From contig JBFWUN010000001.1 of assembly GCA_050247235.1 (NCBI GenBank), positions 120,179-184,178 of the forward strand: 64,000 bases of DNA. Direction: 5' to 3'. This DNA comes from CAIKBL01 sp050247235 (lineage in GTDB: Bacteria; Pseudomonadota; Gammaproteobacteria; Ga0077536). Position numbers and translations under genes: made by a program. The notes beneath the pieces are model-generated. The model had not been told where the DNA came from. It saw nothing but the letters and a program-made list of their open reading frames with translations, and made no database searches. Shown here in pieces: positions 35,884-44,537 of the stretch (positions are counted from its first letter, which is position 1; each line of letters starts with the position of its first letter).

Positions 35884-36300
35884 TCAATGCCGGTTGTCGG
35901 CCGCGAGCCGATCGATGATGTCCAGCAAAGTGCCGAAGCCGGTGGCCTTGTCCAGGAAGTACTGCGCGCCGTAGAGGGCTGCCAGACGTCGGAACTCACT
36001 CTCGACATAGTTGCTGAAGATGATGCGTGTCGCGGGTTGCTCCCGTGCCGGTTGCGCATTCGCGAGTTCCCGCAGCACACCAAGACCGGTTCCCTCACGC
36101 AGCTGGATGTCGGCGATCAGGACGTCACACGGAGTCTGCGCCAGCGCGTCGCGCGCCTCCCGTTCCGATTCGGCCGTCCCCACCACCTGCACGTGCGGGA
36201 TCTCAACGAGCTGCTCCACCAGCAACGCCCGAACCGTCGGCGAGTCCTCGACGATGAATACCCGCAGTGGAACTTCCGGCTGTTCGGCTGGTGATTGCAT
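35884..36300 (-). CDS. Single-domain response regulator (receiver only)
   Basis: The 138-residue protein is a CheY-like receiver with no output domain. The acidic pocket is in VFIVEDSPTVRALL, the phosphoacceptor Asp in DVLIADIQLREGTG, the switch Ser in IIFSNYVE and the conserved Lys in FLDKATGF. It may act as a phosphate sink or relay for the histidine kinase at 33313-34731, or through protein contacts. I chose ATG 36300 because GGAAGA lies at good spacing; an ATG 27 bases upstream is possible. It lies between the NarL-type regulator and the DUF883 gene, all leftward. Confidence 0.88.
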   Translation of the reverse strand: MQSPAEQPEVPLRVFIVEDSPTVRALLVEQLVEIPHVQVVGTAESEREARDALAQTPCDVLIADIQLREGTGLGVLRELANAQPAREQPATRIIFSNYVESEFRRLAALYGAQYFLDKATGFGTLLDIIDRLAADNRH

Positions 36301-36459
36301 GTCAGTTCTTCCAGCAACGGTTGTCATGTCCCGGCGCGGGTCGCCTTGAATCCGGACAACGGCGTCGCGCGCGGGCCTCCGGACCGGGACGACGGAAACC
36401 GCGCGTGCCGGCGCACTCTCTACCCTGCGTAAGCGGCGAACCTCCGTCGCAGGAAATCT

Positions 36460-37092
36460 CTAGTCGATCAGGTCGTTCTTGATCGCGTAATACGTAAGGT
36501 CAGCATTGTTCGCCACCTTCATTTTCTCGAGTATCCGGGTCCGGTAAGTGCTGACCGTCTTCACGCTGAGGTTGAGTTGCGTGGCTATCGCGCTCACCGG
36601 CTCGCCCCGGGAGAGCATCATGAATACCTGGTGCTCCCGCTCGGAGAGTTCTTCGTGCAGGGGCTTCTCGCTTCCTCGGTCCAGCTCTGCGGCCAACAGC
36701 TCTGCGACGGCCGCACCAATGTACCGGCGTCCCTGTCGGACTGTACGGATCGCCTGCACGAGTTCCGTCGCCATGGCTTCCTTCTGCAGGTATCCGCTCG
36801 CCCCGTTCCGGATCAGCTGCACGGCATAGCGGTTCTCGGGATGCATGCTCAGGATGAGCACGGGAAGATTCGGCTGTTCTCTGCGGATCTGCTTCAGCAG
36901 ATCGATTCCATCCCGATCAGGCATGGAGATATCGAGCAGTACCACGTCGAATTGGCCGGTGCGCATCTGCTGTATCGCGGCTGCTGCAGTCGCTGCCTCG
37001 CCGGCCACGTGGATATCGTCGATTTCCGCGAAGAAATGCTGCAGTCCGGCTCTCACCACTGCGTGATCGTCTACCACGAGAATCCTGATCAT
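36460..37092 (-). CDS. NarL/LuxR family response regulator
   Basis: This 210-residue transcription regulator has a receiver domain (VVDDHAVVRAGL; phosphoacceptor Asp in VVLLDISMPDRDG; Lys in GYLQKEA) and a C-terminal LuxR helix-turn-helix (LSEREHQVFMMLSRGEPVSA to NLSVKTVSTYRTRILEKM). It is the natural partner for the HisKA_3 kinase encoded 1.7 kb downstream on the same strand. GAGG precedes the ATG. It lies between the sigma-54 activator and the single-domain receiver. Target genes are unknown; the surrounding small stress genes are the best candidates. Confidence 0.92.
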   Translation of the reverse strand: MIRILVVDDHAVVRAGLQHFFAEIDDIHVAGEAATAAAAIQQMRTGQFDVVLLDISMPDRDGIDLLKQIRREQPNLPVLILSMHPENRYAVQLIRNGASGYLQKEAMATELVQAIRTVRQGRRYIGAAVAELLAAELDRGSEKPLHEELSEREHQVFMMLSRGEPVSAIATQLNLSVKTVSTYRTRILEKMKVANNADLTYYAIKNDLID

Positions 37093-37186
37093 GTCCGGTG
37101 CCTCATCAGTTTCGCGGACAGGAGACTCCGATGCGCCCGTACGATTCCAGGGATGCGTCCACGTGAATGCGTCACGACCAGTGCAG

Positions 37187-38272
37187 TCACGCCGCGGAGC
37201 GCTGTTCAGTACGCGCGAAACGCTCGTAGTCGTTGAGACGATTGTAGAGCGTTTTCAGGCTTATCCCCAGCACGCGGGCCGCGTGCCGCTTGTTGCCGTC
37301 GCACCTCGACAGCGTGGCGAGAATCAGCTTTCTTTCCGTCTCCGCGATGGAGGTTCCCACGGGAATCATGAGTTGTTCGGTGCACGAAGCGGGATCGGTC
37401 GTCAGTGTCGTCGTGCAGACCTCGAGTTCGTGATCGGCCAGGATGAAAGCTCGGTGAATCGTGTTCTTCATCTCGCGGACATTGCCGGGCCATTGATGAG
37501 AATGAAGATACTCCCGGAATGCATCGGAGAAGGTCTTTTCCTGCGTGTACTCATCGTTCAGTTCCGCCAGGAACCGCTCCGCGAGCAGCTCGACATCACT
37601 GCCCCGCTCCCGCAATGGCGGGACCTGCAAGGGGAAGACCGCGAGACGGTACAGGAGATCCGCACGCAGGATGCCTTCCGCGACCGCGCGTTCGGGATGC
37701 CGGTTGGTGGCGGCAACGATCCGGCAGCCCGCGTGCAGTTCCTGGTCTCCGCCGACCCTGAAAAAGTGCCCCGTCTCGAGCACGCGCAGAAGTTTCACCT
37801 GGAGTTCGAGCGACATCTCCGTCACTTCGTCCAGGAAGAGCGTGCCATCGGCGGCCCGTTCGAACACGCCCTTGTGTCCCCGCACTGCGCCGGTAAAGCT
37901 CCCTTTCTCGTGCCCGAACAGCTCGGCTTCAATGAGGTTCTGCGGGATCGCGCCGCAGTTGATTCCGATGAACGGTTTGCCGGCGCGGTCCGAGCGTGCA
38001 TGCACGTGCTGCGCGACGACTTCCTTGCCCACGCCGCTTTCACCGACGATCAGGACGTTCGCGCGCGTCGGCGCAACGCGATCGAGCATTTCGAAGAGCT
38101 TCGCCATCGGCGCGGAGTCGCCCCACAGCGGTGGCAGCGCCGCGCGCGGGCTTGGACCGGGTTCCGCGGCGTTCACTGGCGCGCGAAGCCCAGCGCGAAA
38201 AGCCTCGACGGTCGTGTCGTCCAGCATCGGTCGGTCGTCGGCGTCGTTGCGCAAGTGCTCTGCATCCATCAT
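37187..38272 (-). CDS. Sigma-54-dependent transcription activator without receiver domain
   Basis: The 361-residue protein has a short N-terminal part (about 45 residues) with no receiver, GAF or PAS domain. The AAA+ domain follows: Walker A GESGVGKE, the sigma-54 contact loop GSFTGA in place of the usual GAFTGA, Walker B LFLDEV and an arginine finger region. It ends in a Fis-type helix-turn-helix (NKRHAARVLGISLKTLYNRL). Lacking a sensory domain, it may be controlled by a binding partner, as PspF is by PspA, or by its own expression level. GGAG precedes the double ATG at 38272/38269. It heads the leftward regulatory cluster; the upstream region has a palindrome at 38388-38408. Confidence 0.9.
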   Translation of the reverse strand: MMDAEHLRNDADDRPMLDDTTVEAFRAGLRAPVNAAEPGPSPRAALPPLWGDSAPMAKLFEMLDRVAPTRANVLIVGESGVGKEVVAQHVHARSDRAGKPFIGINCGAIPQNLIEAELFGHEKGSFTGAVRGHKGVFERAADGTLFLDEVTEMSLELQVKLLRVLETGHFFRVGGDQELHAGCRIVAATNRHPERAVAEGILRADLLYRLAVFPLQVPPLRERGSDVELLAERFLAELNDEYTQEKTFSDAFREYLHSHQWPGNVREMKNTIHRAFILADHELEVCTTTLTTDPASCTEQLMIPVGTSIAETERKLILATLSRCDGNKRHAARVLGISLKTLYNRLNDYERFARTEQRSAA

Positions 38273-38606
38273 GGCTCTCACTCCCTGTCGAAGGTTGGCT
38301 GAGTGCGGTGCGACGCCAGTGTCCGGTTCCGGGGTTCCGGCCGGCATCGGCGAGCCGCCCGCATTGGCGCAGGACATCGATGACATGTTGTAGGAGCAAC
38401 CCCTACAAGGCATCGTCGTGTGGCTGTGCGAGGGCGCCGGCAAGGGTTCTCCAATTTTTACCCGGGGCTCTGTAGAACTTGCGCATCCTCACCGCGGGGA
38501 TGCGCGCAAGTACCTGATTCGACGACAGCGACAACTTGGTCCGCCGCTTGCAGCTGATTGCTCGTCACGCTGCACGTCGCAGCTTAGTAGCCGAAAGGAG
38601 CAGCCC
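38273..38606. promoter_or_regulatory. Divergent regulatory region with TTGTAGG palindrome
   Basis: These 334 bp lie between the leftward sigma-54 activator and the rightward CsbD gene. At 38388-38408 there is an inverted repeat TTGTAGG-N7-CCTACAA, 116 bp upstream of the activator start, a plausible operator. I searched by eye for GG-N10-GC sigma-54 promoters and found no convincing one. No gene is seen here. Confidence 0.5.
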
Positions 38607-38813
38607 ATGAACTGGGATATCGCCAAGGGCAACTGGATCGAGTTCAAAGGCAGGGTGCGGGAGCAGTGGGGTCGGCTGACGGACGATGATCTCGATGTCG
38701 TCGCCGGTCATCGCCAGCAGCTCGCCGGCCGGATTCAGCAGGTTTACGGCCTCACGCGCGAAGAAGCGGAGCGCCAGCTCGAAGTGTTCGAGAAGATTCA
38801 CCGCTTCGACTGA
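38607..38813 (+). CDS. CsbD family stress protein
   Basis: The 68-residue protein opens MNWDIAKGNWIEFKGRVREQ, the CsbD family signature (YjbJ in E. coli). It is small, hydrophilic and helical. CsbD proteins are abundant general-stress proteins controlled by sigma factors such as SigB or RpoS; their biochemical action is unknown. A strong Shine-Dalgarno sequence (AAAGGAG) precedes the ATG. It is the first of three rightward small genes (38607-39530), divergent from the sigma-54 activator. It is the most recognisable stress marker of the cluster. Confidence 0.9.
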   Translation: MNWDIAKGNWIEFKGRVREQWGRLTDDDLDVVAGHRQQLAGRIQQVYGLTREEAERQLEVFEKIHRFD

Positions 38814-38844
38814 GCGGATCCGCATTCAACGAGGAGAACACCCC

Positions 38845-39249
38845 ATGATCAGCAAGCATGTCTATATCGCTGCCGCGGTCGGAGCCGCGCTCACCGGCGC
38901 CTTTTCCGTGGTCAACGCGGAAAGCCTCGTGTCCCAGGCAACCATACGCGAGGCGCTCGCGGTCGAGAACCTGCGACTGGAAGACGGCGTGGTGACCGGC
39001 CGCCTCGTCAACCGATCCGCAGGGAAGATCGACAATGTCGAACTCCTGGTCACGTTCAACTGGCTGTGGCGCGACGAGTTCAACCCGGGAAATGGCGGTC
39101 CCGGACAGACCACCTCCGTGGTGCTCACGGAGCCACTCGCGCCGGGCGCGGCGGAAGACTTCCGCGTGGAATCCGCCGCGCCGCTGCCGATGCGGAGTGA
39201 CGGCTATTTCACGCCGCGCGTGGCGGTGGTCGGATTCACGCAGTACTGA
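38845..39249 (+). CDS. Exported protein of unknown function
   Basis: The 134-residue protein has a signal peptide (YIAAAVGAALTGAFSVVNA, cut near residue 25) and a beta-sandwich-like mature part. The segment LEDGVVTGRLVNRSAGKIDN, followed by LLVTFNWLW, resembles FxLYD-type or similar periplasmic beta domains that modify lipoproteins or surface proteins, but I cannot name the family. GAGGAG precedes the ATG. It lies 31 bp after the CsbD gene and 29 bp before the glycine-zipper lipoprotein gene, so the three are probably one operon. An envelope-stress role is suggested by neighbours only. Confidence 0.75.
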   Translation: MISKHVYIAAAVGAALTGAFSVVNAESLVSQATIREALAVENLRLEDGVVTGRLVNRSAGKIDNVELLVTFNWLWRDEFNPGNGGPGQTTSVVLTEPLAPGAAEDFRVESAAPLPMRSDGYFTPRVAVVGFTQY

Positions 39250-39278
39250 CAGTCGTGGCACGAAGGAAAGGAACGCGC

Positions 39279-39530
39279 ATGAAAGTTCAATTGAGTACTC
39301 TTGCACTGATGGTGTCTCTCGCCGGTTGCGGCACGGCGCCGGAAGAACGCGCGCTCAGCGGCGCGGGCATCGGCGCCGGCGCAGGGGCTGCGCTGGGCGC
39401 CGTCACGGGCATGTCGGTGGCCACGGGCGCGATTGTCGGTGCCGCGGCAGGTGCGGCCACTGGCGCACTGACCGATGATCGGCAGGTGAACCTGGGTGAT
39501 CCTGCCTGGAAGAAGAAGAAGCAAAGATGA
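39279..39530 (+). CDS. Small glycine-zipper lipoprotein
   Basis: The 83-residue protein has a lipoprotein signal peptide with lipobox SLAGC, then an Ala/Gly-rich glycine-zipper stretch (GAGIGAGAGAALGAVTG, about residues 29-45) and a basic tail (AWKKKKQR). This resembles OsmB- or YMGG-type outer-membrane lipoproteins induced by osmotic stress. AAGGAAAGG precedes the ATG at 39279. It is the last gene of the rightward CsbD unit and is followed by a hairpin at 39541-39573. Confidence 0.85.
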   Translation: MKVQLSTLALMVSLAGCGTAPEERALSGAGIGAGAGAALGAVTGMSVATGAIVGAAAGAATGALTDDRQVNLGDPAWKKKKQR

Positions 39531-39540
39531 GCGCCGCACG

Positions 39541-39573
39541 CTGCGCACGGCGGCGGATCGCCGTCGTGCGCAG
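39541..39573 (+). terminator. Hairpin after the glycine-zipper lipoprotein gene
   Basis: A 14 bp stem (39541-39554 with 39560-39573, one G-T pair) and a five-base loop begin 10 bp after the stop. There is no T-run, so it is a possible terminator or mRNA-stabilising structure. Confidence 0.45.
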
Positions 39574-39780
39574 TGCGCGCATTGTTGTCGACCTCGCTTG
39601 CTGCGCTGCGACCTGTTGCGCTTTGCCCTGGGCCCGCTCTATGGTGCTTCCGCTTCCCCATCCCGCGGACACACCATGCCTTGCGTACCCGCCCGACCAA
39701 TCCGCCCTTCCGTCCCGTGTTCGTGTGGCACTGCCCGGCTGAGCGTCGATCCGGCGCAGAATTCCTGAGAGGCGACGGTC

Positions 39781-40992
39781 ATGGATAAGGCTGCCTTTTA
39801 CGCGGATGCACGCCACGATCTCCCGGGCCCTCTCGCAGGGGTGACGGTCCTGGAGGCGACCACCACGTGGGCCGGCCCGATGGCAGGTTGCGTGCTCGCC
39901 GATCTCGGTGCGTCGGTCGTGAAAATCGAACATCCCGATGGCGAAATCATGCGACGTGTGCCCCCGTTCGTGCCGGACACCCGGCTGTCCGTCATGCACG
40001 AAGTGGTCAACCGCAACAAGCGGAACATCTCCCTCAGCCTCAAGGATCCGGAGGGGCGCGATGTCTTCCTCGCGCTCTGTGCGACCGCCGACATCGTGAT
40101 CGAGAATTTCAAACCCGGCACGCTCGCCGACTGGGGCTGCGGGTATGCGGACGTCAAGGCGGTCAAGCCGGACGTGATCTACGTGTCCATCAGCGGTTTC
40201 GGCCAGTTCGGCCCGTACTGCGACCGGCCGGGCTACGATCCGATCGCGCAGAATTTCACGGGCTGGTCGTCACTGAACGGCGAGCCCGGTGGCGCGCCGG
40301 TGAAGGCGCCGACATTCCTCGGCGACGATCTCGGCGGCCTGCACGGCGCGCTCGGGGCACTCGCCGCACTTACTCATCGCAACCTCACCGGCGAGGGTCA
40401 GCACGTGGATGTCGCGCTTGTCGACGGGCTGGTGTTCCAGAGCAACGGGCACCTGACGATCGGCGCGCTCGGTTTGCCGCAGGAGCGCTGGGGCAACCAG
40501 TTCGCGCTCGCCGCGCCGGTCAATTCCTATGTCTGCACGGACGGCCGCGTGTACACAGGCGTGCTGCTCGACTCCCACTGGCGCGCGTTCTGCCGGCATA
40601 TCGGCCGCGCGGATCTCGCCGACCTGGACGGACTTGCGCGCATCCGCCGGCGTGACGAACTCGATCATCTCCTCGCGCAGTGGTGTGTATCCCGCTCGAC
40701 GCAGGATGTGGTCGACACGATGAACATGCTCGGGCTCGCGGTCACGCGCGTGAACTCGTTCGCCGAAGCGGCACGGGATCCGCACCTGCAGGCCCGGGAC
40801 ATGCTGCAGCCTACGCCCCTCGGCAACGGCGGCACGATCCCGCTGACGGGACCGGCCGCCAAGTTCTCGCGCACGCCCACCCGCGTGCGCAGCGCCGCGC
40901 CGGCGCTCGGCGAACATACCGATGCGCTGCTGGCGCAGCTCGGCTACTCCCCCGCGCAGATCGCCGATCTGCGTGACCGACACATCATCTGA
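39781..40992 (+). CDS. CaiB/BaiF family (family III) CoA transferase
   Basis: Family III CoA transferases move CoA between carboxylic acids, often activating catabolic substrates. The 403-residue protein has the N-terminal family block LAGVTVLEATTTWAGPMAG, FGQFGPYCDRPGYDPIAQ, and the catalytic aspartate in FLGDDLGGLHGALGALAAL (about residue 182). The specific acid is unknown; relatives include formyl-CoA, bile-acid and succinyl-CoA:mesaconate-type enzymes. The GFA-family gene follows 19 bp downstream, so the two probably form an operon. With the acyl-CoA synthetase, acyl-CoA dehydrogenase and LLM oxidoreductases further on, it fits a catabolic region. Confidence 0.88.
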   Translation: MDKAAFYADARHDLPGPLAGVTVLEATTTWAGPMAGCVLADLGASVVKIEHPDGEIMRRVPPFVPDTRLSVMHEVVNRNKRNISLSLKDPEGRDVFLALCATADIVIENFKPGTLADWGCGYADVKAVKPDVIYVSISGFGQFGPYCDRPGYDPIAQNFTGWSSLNGEPGGAPVKAPTFLGDDLGGLHGALGALAALTHRNLTGEGQHVDVALVDGLVFQSNGHLTIGALGLPQERWGNQFALAAPVNSYVCTDGRVYTGVLLDSHWRAFCRHIGRADLADLDGLARIRRRDELDHLLAQWCVSRSTQDVVDTMNMLGLAVTRVNSFAEAARDPHLQARDMLQPTPLGNGGTIPLTGPAAKFSRTPTRVRSAAPALGEHTDALLAQLGYSPAQIADLRDRHII

Positions 40993-41011
40993 TTCCACAG
41001 GAGGAACGCCC

Positions 41012-41446
41012 ATGAACTCGACCCCCGCACATCACGGCAGCTGCTTTTGCGGCGCGGTGAAACTCACTGTCTCCGGTGCACCCGCCGGGATGGGCTATTG
41101 CCATTGCGGCGACTGCCGTCACTGGTCAGCCGGCCCGATCAACGCGTTCTCGCTGTGGCCGCCGGCCGCAGTGCAGGTGACGGCCGGCGCGGAACACATC
41201 GAGACCTACCACAAGACCGAGAACAGCTACCGCAAGTGGTGCAGGAAGTGCGGCGGGCACCTGTTCAGCGAACATCCGGGCATGGGACTGACGGACGTCT
41301 ACGCGGCCATCCTGCCGAGCCTGCCGTTCCAGCCCGGGCTGCACGTGTTCTACGGCGAGGCGATGGTGCACGTGAAGGACGGGTTGCCGAAGTTCAAGGA
41401 TCTGCCGGCGGATTTCGGCGGCTCGGGAGACACGCTGCCGGAGTAG
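41012..41446 (+). CDS. GFA family (glutathione-dependent formaldehyde-activating-like) zinc protein
   Basis: The 144-residue protein has the GFA/CENP-V fold with zinc-binding cysteines in GSCFCGAVKL, YCHCGDCRHW and WCRKCGGHLF. GFA in Paracoccus was proposed to speed up S-hydroxymethyl-glutathione formation, but most family members have no proven activity, so a function cannot be assigned. GGAGGAAC precedes the ATG at 41012, making the start secure. It is encoded just after the CoA transferase and converges with an LLM oxidoreductase gene. Confidence 0.85.
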   Translation: MNSTPAHHGSCFCGAVKLTVSGAPAGMGYCHCGDCRHWSAGPINAFSLWPPAAVQVTAGAEHIETYHKTENSYRKWCRKCGGHLFSEHPGMGLTDVYAAILPSLPFQPGLHVFYGEAMVHVKDGLPKFKDLPADFGGSGDTLPE

Positions 41447-41522
41447 CACCGGCCGCGATTAAAAGACGGTACATCCGTGTACCGCCGGAATCCCCGCCTT
41501 CCACAGGGATTCCACCAACCGG

Positions 41523-41545
41523 GGGCCGGCGCCGCGCGCCGGCCC
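41523..41545. terminator. Bidirectional terminator-like hairpin
   Basis: A perfect 10 bp GC stem (41523-41532 with 41536-41545) with a three-base loop lies between the convergent GFA and LLM genes. There is no T-run on either side. By position it may stop both transcripts. Confidence 0.5.
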
Positions 41546-41561
41546 TGCTTGCCGAGGAACC

Positions 41562-42641
41562 CTACGCCGCGACCCTGGTGGCCGACAGCTTGCGCACGGC
41601 CGGCAGGATATCGGTGCCGAGCAGTTCCATCGCCTGCAGCACTTTCGCGTTCTCCAGGCCGCCGATGCGCGTCCAGCACAGCAGTTCGTCGAAGCCGAAC
41701 TCGCGGCCGAGCCGGGTGAGCTTCTCCACGCAGTGCTCGGGCTCACCGCAGACAATCGACGTGCTGTCCACGATGTCCTTGAACTCCACGGTGGACGCCA
41801 GGTCACGGGAGCGGCCGTAGCCTTCGTAACCCGAGATGTCCGCCTGGCCGCTCGGTGGCGCCACGTACTTTGCAATGGTCCGGTAGTACCAGGTCACCCG
41901 GGGCCCGAACGTATTGCGGGCCTCCTCGCGGGTCTTGCCGGGGTACACCATCACGAGGCACGAGACCTTGCCGGCGTCCGGGTCGAAGCCGTTCTCGCGG
42001 CGCGCCTTGCGGTACGCGGCGAGGCCGTCGCGCGCCATTTCGGCAGTGAGCCCGAACACCGTGGACATCAGGATGTTGTAGCCGTACTTGCCGGCGGTCG
42101 CGAACGTGTCGGGCGACAGGCACGCCATGTAGACCGGTGGGGTGGGCTTCTGCAGCGGTTTCGGCCGCACGCAGATGTCGTCGAAGTGGTAGAAATTGCC
42201 GTGGTAACTGAACCGCTCTTCGGTCCAGCACTTGTGGATCACTTCCATGCCTTCACGGAAAATCTCGCGCGAGCGTGTCTGGTCGAGTCCGAACCCCTTG
42301 TATTCCATCGGCTGGTAGCCGCGCCCGACGCCGAGTTCGACTCTTCCGTCGCTCATCAGGTCGATGAACGCGAAGTCCTCGGCGACGCGGACCGGGTGAT
42401 GAAACGGCAGGATCACAACCCCCGTCCCGAGCCGGATCTTCGACGTGCGCGCTGCCACGGCCGCAAGCGAGACCTGTGGAGACGCACAGTAACCGTATTC
42501 CGAAAAGTGATGCTCGGCCGGCATCACCGTGTCGTACCCCAGGCGCTCCGCCTCGATCATGAGCTCCATCTGGTTCTTCACGACCTGGTGCTCGGTATAG
42601 CCGACGGGATTCTCGAACAAGTGCAACATTCCCAGTTTCAT
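41562..42641 (-). CDS. LLM class flavin-dependent oxidoreductase (luciferase-like)
   Basis: This 359-residue member of the bacterial luciferase-like superfamily forms a TIM barrel using FMN or F420. Recognisable segments are AERLGYDTVMPAEHHFSEYG, LGTGVVILPFHHPVRVAEDF and DLMSDGRVELGVGRGYQPME, as in group 1 monooxygenase-like members. The start has GGAGG seven bases upstream. It lies alone on the minus strand between a GFA gene and phoD-like gene. The substrate is unknown. It is the first of five LLM-family genes in 41-59 kb. Confidence 0.88.
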   Translation of the reverse strand: MKLGMLHLFENPVGYTEHQVVKNQMELMIEAERLGYDTVMPAEHHFSEYGYCASPQVSLAAVAARTSKIRLGTGVVILPFHHPVRVAEDFAFIDLMSDGRVELGVGRGYQPMEYKGFGLDQTRSREIFREGMEVIHKCWTEERFSYHGNFYHFDDICVRPKPLQKPTPPVYMACLSPDTFATAGKYGYNILMSTVFGLTAEMARDGLAAYRKARRENGFDPDAGKVSCLVMVYPGKTREEARNTFGPRVTWYYRTIAKYVAPPSGQADISGYEGYGRSRDLASTVEFKDIVDSTSIVCGEPEHCVEKLTRLGREFGFDELLCWTRIGGLENAKVLQAMELLGTDILPAVRKLSATRVAA

Positions 42642-43004
42642 AGTGACCTCCGATCGTTATGTCTCCGCGCCGGTGCGCGAGCCGCCTCGTGATGCAATCG
42701 AACGTCGAGGCTGGGTCGATTGTGCGAACCGTCACCGCCCGCGGATGTTGATGTGGATCAAGCGGAGAGCTTCACGGAAGATCGGCGTGACGCCGTTCGC
42801 GCGAGACGTGTAGGACGACAAGAGAATCTTCATGCGGATGACGGGATTCCACGCCCGTTCGTCCGGTATCCTTCCGGACTCTCGAGCACCACACCGCATG
42901 CCAACCTTTCCCACCGCCCGTGCCGACACCCGTGCCGACGTCTCGTCGCGCCGCGTGATCAGTTGTCCGTGCGACGGCACGCGGGTCGGGCCAACGGGGT
43001 CCGC
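42642..43004. other. Divergent intergenic region between LLM and PhoD-like genes
   Basis: These 363 bp contain no supported gene. Frames that cross the region extend the phoD-like gene upstream without family similarity. Promoters for both flanking genes should lie here; no motif was assigned. Confidence 0.5.
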
Positions 43005-44537
43005 ATGCTGACCCGACGTCGTTTCCTCGTGACGGGAATCGGCCTCGTGGCCCTCCACGCGTCCTCCCGCGCCCGTGCGGCACCGCGCTTCGAGGCGGAT
43101 CCGTTCGCCCTCGGCGTGGCCTCGGGTTACCCCACACCGCACGGCGTCACCCTGTGGACCCGGCTCGCGCCGCACCCGCTGGCGCCGGCGGGCGGCATGC
43201 CGGCGACCGACGTCGACGTGCACTGGGAGGTCGCACGCGATGACCGGTTTCGTGAAGTCGTGCGACGCGGCACCGCGCGCGCCGAGCCGACATGGGGACA
43301 CTCGGTGCACGTGGACGTCACCGGCCTGGCGCCGGACCGCGCGTACTGCTACCGGTTCCGCGCCGGCAACGCGCTCAGCACGGTCGGGCGCACCCGCACC
43401 GCGCCTGCGGTCGCGTCGAGCCCGCGGCTGCTCCGTCTTGCGCTCTGTTCGTGCCAGCACTACGAGCACGGACACTACGCCGCCTACCGCCAGCTGGTCA
43501 GCGACGATCCGGATCTCGTGGTGCACGTCGGTGACTACATCTACGAGGGCAGCTACGGACCGGACAAGGTCCGCCAGCACGCGGGTCCCGATCCGCGCAC
43601 GCTGGAGGAGTACCGCACGCGCTATGCGTGCTACCGGCTCGACCCCGCGCTGCAGCGCGCGCACGCGGCGTGTCCGTGGGTCGCGGTGTGGGACGACCAC
43701 GAGGTCGAGAACGACTACGCGCGCGACCGTTCGGAGTACGACGCCGATACCGAGCGCTTCCTGGCGCGCCGCGTGGCGGGCTACCGCGCGTATTACGAGC
43801 ACCTGCCGCTGCCCGCGCGCATGCGCCCCGGCGCGGACGGCATGCGTATCTACACCGCGCTCGACTGGGGGCGCCTGGCGCGCATTGCGCTGCTCGATAC
43901 CCGCCAGTACCGCGGCTATGCACCGTGCTGGCAGGCCACCCATGACGAATTCGGGCGCGCCTGCGGCGTGCGGGAGGATCCTGCCGCCACCCTGCTCGGG
44001 GCGGCCCAGGAGACGTGGCTCGACGACGCGCTGCGCGCGTCGCACGCGCGCTGGAACATCATCGCCCAGCAGGTGCTGATGGCGCGCAGCGACCTGTTCG
44101 CCGGACCGCGCGAGCAGCTGCCGCGCCAGAGCTGGGATGGGTACCCGGCGGCACGACTGCGCCTGTTCGATGCCCTCGCTCGTCACGCGGTGCCGAACCC
44201 CGTGGTGCTCAGCGGCGACGTGCACAGCTACTGGATCAACGATCTCCGCCGCGACTTCCTGCGCCCGGAAACATCGCCGGTGGCGGCCGAGATCGTCACC
44301 ACGTCCATCAGCTCACGCGGCATGGACGAGGATTACATCCGCGAGGTGCGGCGCGACTCGCCGCACGTGAAGTTCGCCACCGGCCGCTTCCGGGGGTACA
44401 CACGGATCGATGTCACCCCCGCGCGCGCCACGGCCGACCTGCGGGCCGTGGTGCGTGTACAGGATCCGACATCGCTCGGCTTCACCTTGTCGAGTTGGGT
44501 CGTGGAAGCCGGCCGTCCGGGGATCCAGCGTGCCTGA
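43005..44537 (+). CDS. phoD: PhoD-like alkaline phosphatase / phosphodiesterase
   Basis: The 510-residue protein begins with a twin-arginine signal (MLTRRRFLVTGIGLVAL), so it is exported folded through Tat, as expected for metal-loaded PhoD. Metal and active-site motifs are VVHVGDYIYEG, WDDHEVENDYARD and VLSGDVHSYWI. The N-terminal beta domain (FALGVASGYPTPHGVTLWTR) is typical. PhoD releases phosphate from phosphomonoesters and phosphodiesters using calcium and iron. I used the ATG at 43005 because it gives the Tat signal; the frame is open further upstream. No Pho box was found by eye. The sorted-protein gene follows 116 bp downstream. Confidence 0.92.
   Translation: MLTRRRFLVTGIGLVALHASSRARAAPRFEADPFALGVASGYPTPHGVTLWTRLAPHPLAPAGGMPATDVDVHWEVARDDRFREVVRRGTARAEPTWGHSVHVDVTGLAPDRAYCYRFRAGNALSTVGRTRTAPAVASSPRLLRLALCSCQHYEHGHYAAYRQLVSDDPDLVVHVGDYIYEGSYGPDKVRQHAGPDPRTLEEYRTRYACYRLDPALQRAHAACPWVAVWDDHEVENDYARDRSEYDADTERFLARRVAGYRAYYEHLPLPARMRPGADGMRIYTALDWGRLARIALLDTRQYRGYAPCWQATHDEFGRACGVREDPAATLLGAAQETWLDDALRASHARWNIIAQQVLMARSDLFAGPREQLPRQSWDGYPAARLRLFDALARHAVPNPVVLSGDVHSYWINDLRRDFLRPETSPVAAEIVTTSISSRGMDEDYIREVRRDSPHVKFATGRFRGYTRIDVTPARATADLRAVVRVQDPTSLGFTLSSWVVEAGRPGIQRA

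Noticed and set aside
38388..38482. Sigma-54 promoter between the activator and CsbD genes
   Set aside because: Candidates around TTGC at both strands lack GG at the required ten-base distance.
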